Shown here piece after piece: positions 37,955 to 45,613 of a stretch of DNA of 64,000 nt. The notes under the pieces were generated by a model, which saw nothing but the letters and a program-made list of their open reading frames with translations, did not search any database and had not been told where the DNA came from. Within the stretch, counting starts at the first letter, position 1. Each line of letters begins with the position of its first letter. The stretch comes from Thermosyntropha sp. (GTDB taxonomy: Bacteria; Bacillota; Syntrophomonadia; Syntrophomonadales; Syntrophomonadaceae), in assembly GCF_017656155.1 (NCBI RefSeq), contig NZ_JACDOH010000001.1, forward strand, positions 1 through 64,000. The letters are read 5' to 3'. Both the position numbers and the translations under genes were made by a program.

Positions 37955-40243
37955 TTAAAGCATCTGACGCTGTTTTTGTACTGCGGTTACGAGATTGATT
38001 AAACTTGGTACAGTTTCGGCCATGCCTCTGGTTTTCAGTCCACAGTCGGGATTGACCCAGATTTTTGGCACTTCCAGTTTAGCAGTGATTTTATTTAGTA
38101 TATTCTGGATTTCAGTTACCTTTGGTATACGCGGCGAATGAATGTCATATACTCCAAGTCCTATCTCTCTGCAGAACCGGTTCTCTTTCAGGACATCAAG
38201 GAGAGACAGGTCAGAGCGAGCTGCTTCAAAGGAATAAACATCGGCATCCATCGCTTCGATTTCCTTAATGATGTCAGCAAATTCGCTGTAGCACATGTGG
38301 GTATGAATTTGGGTTTCTGCTTTTACCGAAGAATGTACCAGACGAAATGCCTTAATGGCCCAGTCTAGATATTCACTATTCCAGTCGGTTTTCCTGAGCG
38401 GAAGTTTTTCTCTAAGGGCAGCCTCATCAATTTGAATGATTTTGATGCCTGCCGCTTCCAGATCCATTACTTCTTCTTTGACGGCCAGGGCGATCTGGAA
38501 AGCTGTTTCTTCCAAACTGATATCTTCGCGCGGGAAAGACCAGTTGAGAATAGTAATGGGACCTGTGAGTATTCCTTTTACTAGTTTGTTTGTCAAACTT
38601 TGGGCATAGCATATCCATTCTACGGTAATGGCTTTCTCTCTTTTCACGTCTCTGAATATGATTGGTGGTTTTACCACTCTGGTCCCGTAGGACTGTACCC
38701 ATCCGTTCTGGGTGATGAGAAATCCCCGCAGATTTTCTGCGAAATATTCCACCATATCATTGCGCTCATATTCGCCGTGAACCAGTACATCCAAGCCGAT
38801 TTCTTCCTGTATTTTTATAGCTTCTCTTATATATTCGCGAATTTTATTTTTATACTGTTCTGTGCCTATATTTCCTTTGCGGTAATCGCTTCTCAGCTTC
38901 CTAACTTCGGCTGTCTGAGGAAAAGAGCCGATGGTCGTTGTAGGGAATATAGGCAGATTGAGTATTTCTTTTTGTTTTTTGATCCTTTCGCTAAAGCTGG
39001 GCTGTCTTATAAAATCTTTGCTGCTCAGACTGCTGATTTTGGCTTGCACGTCGGTAAAAAAGAAGTCCTGACTTATTTTCTTTCTTTGAATTATCTCCTG
39101 GTTAGCCTGGTAGATGAGATTTTCCTGGTAATTATCTGCCTGTAACAGTTGCTTCAAATCGGTAAGTTCCCTCAGTTTTTCCCGGGCGAAAGCCAGATTT
39201 TCTTTATAATAGGTCTCCATCTTATTCTCATTTTCTACCGTATAGGGCACGTGCAGGAGCGAGCAGGAAGTACTGAGAACCAGGCGGTCTCTGCTGACAA
39301 AGTTGAGTATATCATCTAGTACAGACATAGATAGGGCATAATTGTTGATCCAGATATTTTTCCCGTTTACAATACCGGCAAACAGTATTTTATCGGAAGG
39401 AAAACCGTACTGCCGGATAAGCTGCCGGGTCTTTTTTCCTTCTATAAAATCAAGCCCGATGGCATCGAAGTCTAATGAGATAACTTCTTTATATATATCG
39501 CGTATGTCTCCAAAATAGGTCTGCAGCAAGACCTTCACCCTGCCTTTTCGGGCAAGAAGTTTTTCATATATGTTTACAAAGCTGTTAACTTTAGCAGAAG
39601 ATAAATCCATTACAATGGCAGGTTCATCAATCTGCAGCATTTTCACCTGCAGGTCATTGAAACGGTCCAGAATTTCCTCGTAGACTGGTAAGACTGCCAG
39701 AAGCAGTTCGTTGAAATCTTTGTTAGTTTTTATCCGGGATAATTTTAAAAAAGTGAAAGGACCTATGATTACAGGTTTGGTTTCGATACCTTCAGCTAGG
39801 CTTTCCTGATATTCTTCAAATACTTTGCTGCTGTTTAACTTGAATTCGATACTATCATCAATTTCAGGAACAATATAGTGATAATTGGTGTTAAACCACT
39901 TTTTCATTTCCAGTGCCTTGACATCGCGTTTATCGTCCTGATATCCTTTAGCCATTGCAAAATAGGTATCTATATCATTTAAGCCGAGTTCTTTGTACCT
40001 GAGTGGTATAACGTTTAACATACAGGCCATGTCCAAAAAAGTGTCATAAAAAGAAAAGTCGTTAGAAGGAATCAAATCAAGCCCTTCCTTTTTTTGCAGT
40101 AACCAGTGATTGCGTCGCAATTCCTGAGCTCCGGAAAAGAGAGCTTCTCTGGAAATATTTCCCTTAAAATATGCTTCCACTAAGGTTTTTAATTCCCTTT
40201 TAGCACCTATTCTAGGAAATCCCACCACAGATGTTCTTAACAA
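37955..40243 (-). CDS. metE: Cobalamin-independent methionine synthase
   Basis: Transfers a methyl group from a methyltetrahydrofolate polyglutamate to homocysteine. The duplicated beta-barrel enzyme shows the zinc-site segments IHTHMCYSEF and NPDCGLKTRG, with VHGEYERNDMV and FPTTTIGSFPQT in the C-terminal half. The 762-residue length is normal. TTG start at 40243 lies behind a GGGAGG site. It is preceded by a cobalamin riboswitch, the expected B12-responsive control for this B12-free enzyme. Confidence 0.97.
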   Translation of the reverse strand: MLRTSVVGFPRIGAKRELKTLVEAYFKGNISREALFSGAQELRRNHWLLQKKEGLDLIPSNDFSFYDTFLDMACMLNVIPLRYKELGLNDIDTYFAMAKGYQDDKRDVKALEMKKWFNTNYHYIVPEIDDSIEFKLNSSKVFEEYQESLAEGIETKPVIIGPFTFLKLSRIKTNKDFNELLLAVLPVYEEILDRFNDLQVKMLQIDEPAIVMDLSSAKVNSFVNIYEKLLARKGRVKVLLQTYFGDIRDIYKEVISLDFDAIGLDFIEGKKTRQLIRQYGFPSDKILFAGIVNGKNIWINNYALSMSVLDDILNFVSRDRLVLSTSCSLLHVPYTVENENKMETYYKENLAFAREKLRELTDLKQLLQADNYQENLIYQANQEIIQRKKISQDFFFTDVQAKISSLSSKDFIRQPSFSERIKKQKEILNLPIFPTTTIGSFPQTAEVRKLRSDYRKGNIGTEQYKNKIREYIREAIKIQEEIGLDVLVHGEYERNDMVEYFAENLRGFLITQNGWVQSYGTRVVKPPIIFRDVKREKAITVEWICYAQSLTNKLVKGILTGPITILNWSFPREDISLEETAFQIALAVKEEVMDLEAAGIKIIQIDEAALREKLPLRKTDWNSEYLDWAIKAFRLVHSSVKAETQIHTHMCYSEFADIIKEIEAMDADVYSFEAARSDLSLLDVLKENRFCREIGLGVYDIHSPRIPKVTEIQNILNKITAKLEVPKIWVNPDCGLKTRGMAETVPSLINLVTAVQKQRQML

Positions 40244-40251
40244 TTTTTATT

Positions 40252-40345
40252 CCTCCCTTTTTAGAAAAATTTTTAGGAGGAAATAGAAACAATCGCTTTT
40301 AAATTGTCTCTATCTCCATACTTCGCACCCAAAGTGTGGGGATAT
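40252..40345 (-). promoter_or_regulatory. Expression platform of the metE riboswitch
   Basis: On the minus strand GGAGATAGAGACAAT pairs with ATTGTTTCTATTTCC (40303-40317 with 40279-40293, with G-T pairs), a candidate terminator hairpin. A second possible pairing puts the CCTCC at 40276-40280 against the GGGAGG ribosome binding site (40252-40257) of metE. The two share bases, so they may be alternatives. Which is used when B12 is bound is inferred. Confidence 0.6.
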
Positions 40346-40349
40346 TACG

Positions 40350-40530
40350 ATTATAGGGCAGGTCTCCTGGCTTCTCTTCATCTTACTTTCTTTCCCTTCC
40401 CATCTAAGACTTAGACAGTGGATATGAAAGATTTCATCCGAGTTACAGTAGTGGGGGCTGCTCAGGATTTGCACCTGATTCCCTATTATCCCAGCTTATT
40501 AAGCCGGGCACCCTATAATCCCTATCCAGT
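40350..40530 (-). ncRNA. Cobalamin riboswitch upstream of metE
   Basis: The minus strand has the conserved B12 box AGCCAGGAGACCTGCC near 40357-40371. At the 5' side it has the GGTGCAAATCCTGAGC and GCCCCCACTACTGTAAC blocks that form the core helices. This is a known riboswitch class that binds adenosyl- or methylcobalamin and shuts off the downstream gene. It should repress metE when B12 is present, implying a B12-dependent MetH elsewhere. Confidence 0.93.
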
Positions 40531-40545
40531 AAGCTTGTCTTAATA

Positions 40546-41178
40546 TAGTAATATAGTCCCCGCTAATTTCCAGGCATCCCCCCTTTCAGTTCATCATTAA
40601 GTGGTTGGGCTTGATTTCTTGTAGCGGAGAAAATGTATCTAAAGCTCAGCCATGTTTTAAAAAGCATTTCTTTTATAATCTTCATATTCTGAGAAAGAAT
40701 GAAATATATATTTGCTTTCATATTTGAGGTTTTTGCCGAAATGTTTGCCAAAATGGCGCTTGGTTTTTGGCGGTGAGTTGTAGATTATTATTTGTCTTAA
40801 TTGTTGGTAAATCTGCTTCTGGCCTTGCTCTGCGGTTTTGGGTACTAACAGGTATCCAGCTTTTATTAACGGGTTTTATATATAGTGATAAATGACAGCT
40901 TGTTCAAATACACCTACCGATAATATGATAAGCAAATTTTTATACTGATAATATTACTACATTAAATATCTATTTTCCATAATTGGTTGGGGATTGTGAA
41001 TTCCAGGGACGGTTCTGTTTACTCCCGCTTTTGTGGAAGAAGCAGCCCGGGGATGCTTGGATGAGGCTAATTTTGAATTTTATATCTAAATTTAATGGTG
41101 CCCTGGAAAAATACGAAAAAGAAGAGAGGGTTGGAGATAGTGGGGGATATTAGAACCGTACCTGTAATATATCGAAGA
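40546..41178. other. Gene-poor region with degraded repeat
   Basis: No gene is supported here. A 62-codon minus-strand frame lacks a ribosome binding site and is likely spurious. At 41005-41016 and 41152-41163 are halves of the REP-like repeat in inverted orientation (AGGGACGGTTCT and AGAACCGTACCT). Between them is about 135 bp of coding-like remnant. The rest is AT-rich with no structure I could name. Confidence 0.5.
41005..41163. repeat. REP-like repeat copy C with filler
   Basis: Inverted half-sites AGGGACGGTTCT (41005-41016) and AGAACCGTACCT (41152-41163) bracket about 135 bp. The filler has a short frame that starts at the repeat and contains EEAARGCLDEANFEF before a stop. It may be debris of a gene or transposase. 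The right half-site is degenerate. Confidence 0.45.
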
Positions 41179-41814
41179 TTAAATCCAACCGAGTATTCCA
41201 CCAAAGGTGATAAGGCATAGGATGTCAACTGTAAAAATGCTGGTTACGGTTATAGCCTTCTTTTTGATACTGTCCATGTCATATACCCAGAATGCAACCA
41301 GGAAGAAAGGCAGGTAACCGACTAAAAAGATCAGCCACGGAGCAGAAATACACCACCAGGAATAGTTCCAGGTCAGAGCTCCTATGAAGTTCAGCCCCAT
41401 TTCAACTGCCACACAGAAGAGTGACCCTATGACGGCTATGAACCAGCGGTTGGGGATACCGAGAATTCGGGCATGTTTATCTTTAAGAAGCAGTTTAGAC
41501 CAGCCGATTCCGGCAATGGCAAACATAAAACATATTTCTATATTCAGACCAATCAGGATTAAAAAGGCCGTTTGGCCCGGAGCTCCCCAGACAGGAGCAT
41601 ATTGAGTAAAGTGGAATACCAGACCGTTCCATATCTCGTTAAACCAATCCATTCCCCAGAAGGCCAACCCGGCAAAAAAACCATTCCAGTTATTGTTCTC
41701 TGCTTCCAAGGCATAGATATACATGGTAATTGCCAGTAACGGTATTACATACCATTGAAACTGGCTGCTGTCACGCAAAATATCCAGGGCCGCCTGAGCC
41801 GAAGGGGTGGGCAT
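41179..41814 (-). CDS. Six-helix membrane protein of unknown function
   Basis: The 211-residue protein has about six hydrophobic helices (about 22-40, 46-68, 83-105, 124-147, 152-178, 188-210) rich in Trp, Phe and Asn. Motifs ENNNWNGFFAGLAFWGMDWFN and GLNIEICFMFAIAGIGW are striking but do not match a family I recognise. AAGGAGG precedes the ATG by about 6 nt, so it is a real gene. Its leader has an inverted repeat that could fold next to the ribosome binding site. It sits between two REP-like repeat copies, apart from other genes. No function is proposed. Confidence 0.75.
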   Translation of the reverse strand: MPTPSAQAALDILRDSSQFQWYVIPLLAITMYIYALEAENNNWNGFFAGLAFWGMDWFNEIWNGLVFHFTQYAPVWGAPGQTAFLILIGLNIEICFMFAIAGIGWSKLLLKDKHARILGIPNRWFIAVIGSLFCVAVEMGLNFIGALTWNYSWWCISAPWLIFLVGYLPFFLVAFWVYDMDSIKKKAITVTSIFTVDILCLITFGGILGWI

Positions 41815-41830
41815 AATTGTTCCTCCTTTC

Positions 41831-41896
41831 GCATATGCAGTTTAGTTTCTGACCTGTTACAGCTTATTAAAAGAATCTGCATATATGCCTGTCAGG
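41831..41896 (-). ncRNA. Structured leader of the unknown membrane gene
   Basis: On the minus strand GCATATATGCAG (41877-41888) pairs with CTGCATATGC (41831-41840), and CTGAC (91-95 of 418xx) can pair with GTCAG (49-53 of 418xx). The order of the four arms makes an H-type pseudoknot possible. The last arm ends directly before the AAGGAGG of the membrane gene. It is a candidate regulatory RNA; no known class was recognised. Confidence 0.35.
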
Positions 41897-42160
41897 GGAA
41901 AAGAAGTCTTTATTTTTGCAATTTACCGTCCAGGCGTCTGCCCCGTGTTCTGAAAAAACCGCAATTAAGTGTAAATTAACAGCATCAATTTTTTATGGTG
42001 TATATCGCTCTGTTTTGATCATTTTGCTGTAACCACAGACCAGCTTAATTTTAATCCGTCCAGCTTCTTGATTATAGCCGGTTTAAGGGCTCTTATTTAA
42101 ATAAACCTGAAAGGAAAGCCCTCCTACCAATTTCCAATAAAAGTAAATTTTCGTCAAATC

Positions 42161-42172
42161 AGAACCGTCCCC
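42161..42172. repeat. REP-like half-repeat copy D
   Basis: AGAACCGTCCCC is preceded by TTTTCGTCAAATC, the reverse complement of the left end of copy B apart from one base in about 28. It is followed by GTTTGTTGATTTC, the right flank also seen in copy B. Only one half is present. It lies upstream of the radical SAM gene. Confidence 0.7.
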
Positions 42173-42250
42173 GTTTGTTGATTTCTGGACTTTGAGATAA
42201 TGTTGTTCTATTATTTATAGAGTAAGTTTTGAGTAATTGAGGGTTAGGGT

Positions 42251-43504
42251 ATGTATTTGACTTTATATGCTACTGAAAAAGGTGAAGTTTTGGAACATCC
42301 TGGCGTCATGATGTTGGGGCGCAGCGGCAATGAATGGCTGGTTCCCGAGGAGATGGAGATGATTCCTCTGCCTAAAGGGGCTTCTTTGGTGGCTATTCCT
42401 GATTGCTTGCCGGTAGGGCTGGGACTTGATGAAAGGGTTGTTGCCATAGAGAAGGATCCTTATAATGTCCGAAAAAAGGTTAGTCCGGTGGCGGCTCTTT
42501 TGCCGCAGGGATTTACCCGCACCTTGTTGCCGGCTTTTGTAAAAAGAGATTCTGAAAAGAATATGCCTTTATTTGGATATGCGGCGGTAGGACTTAAGGG
42601 AGATAAGATTTATGTTGCAGCTGTAAAGACAGATGAACACCGTAAATGGCATCCTGTGTATTACAACACGGAAGGATTGCCTGCAAGGATAAATCGTATG
42701 CTCGAAAAATTTCCGGATAACCGCATATTAAGACAACTGGCCCGTTGTTCTTTAGAATACAGTTGTTTTACTGCCCAGAATATTTTTTATCAGAGATGGG
42801 AAGGCGGGATTCCTACTATGCCAAGCTGTAATGCCAATTGCCTTGGTTGTATATCGGAAGATCATGCCGGGGTTCCATCTCCGCAGAACCGGATTAATTT
42901 CAGACCTACTTCCCATGAAATAAGCCAGATAGCTATTGAACATTTGACAAAGGCAAATGATGCTATTATAAGCTTTGGACAGGGATGTGAAGGTGAACCT
43001 TCTCTAAATGCAGAGGTTTTAGCTGAAGCGATAAAAATTATACGCAGCAGGACAGAGAGAGGGACTGTCAATATAAATACTAATGCCGGATATACCAGAG
43101 GAATAAAAAAGATGGCAGATGCCGGGCTTGATGCCATGAGGGTTACTATATTTTCCTGTATTGAAGAGAACTATAACCGCTATCATCAGCCTAGAGGATA
43201 TACTTTAGCTGATGTAAAAGATTCAATTAACTATGCGGCAGACAAAGGGATAAAAGTATCGTTAAACCTTTTAGTTTTTCCGGGGATTACTGATAGAGAA
43301 GAAGAGATAGAGGCTTTGCTCGATTTTGTTGCTAGGAATAATGTGCATATGATTCAGATGCGCAATCTTAATATTGACCCTGATTATATAATGCGGTATT
43401 TCCCGTCAGATGAAGCGGGAATAGGGATGACGGAATTTATTAATCTCTTGAAATATGAAATGCCTGGATTAAAGATAGGGTCATATACTCATCCAGTTCG
43501 ATAG
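42251..43504 (+). CDS. Radical SAM protein of unknown function
   Basis: The iron-sulfur motif is C193-x3-C197-x2-C200 in PSCNANCLGC. Strands with GQGCEGEPSL, TNAGYTRG and LVFPGITDREEE give the usual radical SAM barrel. The first 190 residues are an unusual beta-rich extension. It resembles conserved Clostridia proteins encoded beside the YhaM-like gene, but no substrate is known to me. The ATG is preceded by GAGGGTTAGGG. It ends 35 bp before the nuclease gene, a likely shared transcript. Confidence 0.85.
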   Translation: MYLTLYATEKGEVLEHPGVMMLGRSGNEWLVPEEMEMIPLPKGASLVAIPDCLPVGLGLDERVVAIEKDPYNVRKKVSPVAALLPQGFTRTLLPAFVKRDSEKNMPLFGYAAVGLKGDKIYVAAVKTDEHRKWHPVYYNTEGLPARINRMLEKFPDNRILRQLARCSLEYSCFTAQNIFYQRWEGGIPTMPSCNANCLGCISEDHAGVPSPQNRINFRPTSHEISQIAIEHLTKANDAIISFGQGCEGEPSLNAEVLAEAIKIIRSRTERGTVNINTNAGYTRGIKKMADAGLDAMRVTIFSCIEENYNRYHQPRGYTLADVKDSINYAADKGIKVSLNLLVFPGITDREEEIEALLDFVARNNVHMIQMRNLNIDPDYIMRYFPSDEAGIGMTEFINLLKYEMPGLKIGSYTHPVR

Positions 43505-43539
43505 CTGAAAGGTAAGTCATTGGAGAGGAGAGGTTTTTT

Positions 43540-44505
43540 TTGGATAAAAGAGGACCTTATGTGGTTAAAGATATAAAAAAAATGGCTCAAGGGGCTCAGG
43601 TATGGGGAAAGTTTTTGATTACGGAAAAAAATAACCGTAAAACTAAGGACGGCAGAGAGGTTGTAAATCTCAGGATAGGCGATTCTACTGGGGAAATAGA
43701 TGTAGTGGTATGGGAAAATTGCCAGGTAGGAGGGGTTCTTCAAACCGGTAAGGTTATAGGGATTCTAGGCGATGTAGGGAGTTATAACAACCGTATTCAG
43801 ATTACAGCCAAGAAGGTAAAGGTTTTAGATGAAGACCCTTCTTCTTATCTTAAGACTCCGTCCGTAAGCATAGAAGAGCTTGTTAATAGATTTGAACAGA
43901 TGCTAAAGATGGTTGATGATTCATATCTTAAGGATTTACTGGATATTATTTTTACTGATGATATAAAAAGGGCTTTTTTTAAAGCTCCGGCGGCAAGAAA
44001 AATACATCATAATTATGCTGGTGGTCTTTTGGAACATACGATACGAGTAGCTGAATTGTGCATTAAAGCAGCTTCTATCTATCCTAGTTTAAACCGGGAT
44101 CTCCTAATAACCGGAGCTCTTTTGCATGATATAGGGAAAATTGAAGAATATGAGATGAATGTCTTGCCTGAATATACTGTTCCCGGAAGAATGGTAGGAC
44201 ATATAGTATTAGGTCATGAAATTTTGGATGAGGCTTTGAAAAAACTAGTTATGACAAGGCCAGACATGCCAAAGGAGCTGCCTATAATGCTGAAACATAT
44301 GATTTTAAGCCACCACGGCAGTTTAGAGTATGGATCACCTGTTAAACCTTTATTTCCTGAAGCCCTTCTTTTGCATATGATGGACAACTTAGATGCCAAG
44401 CTGTATGTTTTTATGAATAGAATAGAGGAGGAAGAAGATGAGGAAGGGCTTTTTACCAGTTATGACACTTTTTTTGAACAGTATTTCTTTAAGTACAGGT
44501 ATTAA
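43540..44505 (+). CDS. yhaM: YhaM-like 3'-5' exoribonuclease (OB-fold and HD domain)
   Basis: An N-terminal OB-fold (about residues 15-95; GEIDVVVWENCQ) binds nucleic acid, and an HD domain has H196-D197 in ALLHDIGKIEEY and further ligands in GHEI and LSHHGSLEYG. YhaM homologues trim single-stranded RNA or DNA 3' ends. Length (321 aa) is normal. TTG start with a GGAGAGGAGAGG site. It follows the radical SAM gene and ends just before a hairpin. Confidence 0.92.
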   Translation: MDKRGPYVVKDIKKMAQGAQVWGKFLITEKNNRKTKDGREVVNLRIGDSTGEIDVVVWENCQVGGVLQTGKVIGILGDVGSYNNRIQITAKKVKVLDEDPSSYLKTPSVSIEELVNRFEQMLKMVDDSYLKDLLDIIFTDDIKRAFFKAPAARKIHHNYAGGLLEHTIRVAELCIKAASIYPSLNRDLLITGALLHDIGKIEEYEMNVLPEYTVPGRMVGHIVLGHEILDEALKKLVMTRPDMPKELPIMLKHMILSHHGSLEYGSPVKPLFPEALLLHMMDNLDAKLYVFMNRIEEEEDEEGLFTSYDTFFEQYFFKYRY

Positions 44506-44518
44506 ATTAAAAAGAGAG

Positions 44519-44546
44519 GGGCAGATATTAAACTTAATATCTGCCC
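44519..44546 (+). terminator. Terminator after yhaM
   Basis: A 12-bp or longer stem (GGGCAGATATTA at 44519-44530, TAATATCTGCCC at 44535-44546) with a 4-nt loop follows the gene. The tail is TATATTATT, T-rich but not a clean run. Confidence 0.7.
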
Positions 44547-44598
44547 TATATTATTAACAAAGGTCTGCTTTTTTAACTTTATCAATAATAAATATAAT

Positions 44599-45357
44599 TT
44601 AAATTTCTTTTTTAACCTTTGAGATTATTAGCTTAGTAATTTCTATAATATCATGATGATGTTTCTTAGAAGCCATTCCAAAGACTTTGACCAGATTAAC
44701 AAGATTTTGCACATTATTTTTATCAAAAATATAAATCAGTGTGTCTCCTTTTTTGGAGGTTTTTCCCAAAATTTGTGTATGATTTATGAAAGAGGTAATT
44801 GGAATGCAGAAATACACCATGGGTTGAACCCCAGAGGCATACTGCTGCTGTTTTATGGAAATTTCTATTGTAGTTTCATCTGGTGTGGCATCAAAAAAAA
44901 GTGTAGGCAGCTCAATGCTGGTTTCCCTGAATTTTATAGCTTCATTAAGGCTAACTTCTTTTATTTGACTTTTTGTTTTTATCGATTTATGGTCAATGAA
45001 GTCGTTGTAAGATTCAATTTCTCGCAGCAAATCATTAGCCTGTTCAAGTGAAAGAAGTCCCTGCTTGAGCGCTAAATAGAAGATGTCTGACAATTCTACG
45101 GGATATTTCTTTTTTCCATTGCTTGCAATAAAAGTATTGGGTATTCGAAGTTCTTTCGGATTTTTGACTTCCTTTTCGAGGATATCATAACTGATCTGCC
45201 ATTCTAAGTATGTAGTTTTGTCAAAGGGATTGTTTCGCGTTGCAAAGGTTTCCCCAAAACTGTATTTATTTTCTCTTTTTTTAAATCTGAATTTCCCTTC
45301 GTTATTAGCATTTATTATTACTTCGATATTTCCTTCGTTATTAACTTCAATTCTCAC
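44599..45357 (-). CDS. Unknown protein divergent from a DNA methyltransferase gene
   Basis: The protein of about 252 residues has a beta-rich N-terminus, a helical middle (SLEQANDLLREIESYNDF) and a beta-rich half containing ELPTLFFDATPDETTIEISI. No signal peptide, membrane helix or nuclease motif such as PD-(D/E)xK is clear by eye. GTG 45357 is used because GGGGAGG is 8 nt upstream; a TTG at 45363 is only 2 nt from it. Its position opposite the methyltransferase and low GC content suggest a restriction partner or other defence protein, but this is a guess. Confidence 0.65.
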   Translation of the reverse strand: MRIEVNNEGNIEVIINANNEGKFRFKKRENKYSFGETFATRNNPFDKTTYLEWQISYDILEKEVKNPKELRIPNTFIASNGKKKYPVELSDIFYLALKQGLLSLEQANDLLREIESYNDFIDHKSIKTKSQIKEVSLNEAIKFRETSIELPTLFFDATPDETTIEISIKQQQYASGVQPMVYFCIPITSFINHTQILGKTSKKGDTLIYIFDKNNVQNLVNLVKVFGMASKKHHHDIIEITKLIISKVKKEI

Positions 45358-45613
45358 GAACAATTCCTCCCCTTTGATGAGAACTTTGCACGTTAATTAG
45401 CCTAAGAAGAGATGAAGTCACTTATCATTTTCGATAGGGATATTAATTTTCCTTTGAGGATGTTGTGAAAAGGGAAATATAATATTTTTGTCGAACGATT
45501 ACTTGTATTTTATTTGATTCTTGTGTTTTTGGCTATAATTAATTTGTTTGGGAAAAACATAAGTATTAAACTTAAAAAAATCAGAGTCCTAAATTAAAGG
45601 AGGGGAACAATAT
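45358..45613. promoter_or_regulatory. Divergent region before methyltransferase gene
   Basis: AT-rich. TATAAT at 45534-45539 follows TTGATT (45514-45519) at a 14-bp spacing, shorter than usual; another upstream box is not evident. AAGGAGGGG at 45597-45605 is the ribosome binding site for the TTG start. No riboswitch was recognised. Confidence 0.4.

Larger units (their letters stand above)
41815..42250. other. Leader and divergent intergenic region
   Basis: The part near the membrane gene (about 41831-41896) is the structured leader. A REP-like half-repeat lies at 42161-42172. Between them the sequence is AT-rich without clear promoter boxes on either strand. The radical SAM gene starts after a GAGGGTTAGGG site at the right edge. 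Confidence 0.45.

Noticed and set aside
38600-39145. Plus-strand frame of 181 codons in metE
   Set aside because: Shadow of the metE gene on the opposite strand.
40563-40751. Minus-strand frame of 62 codons upstream of the metE riboswitch
   Set aside because: No ribosome binding site, odd composition and no family likeness. It lies in a gene-poor stretch near repeats.
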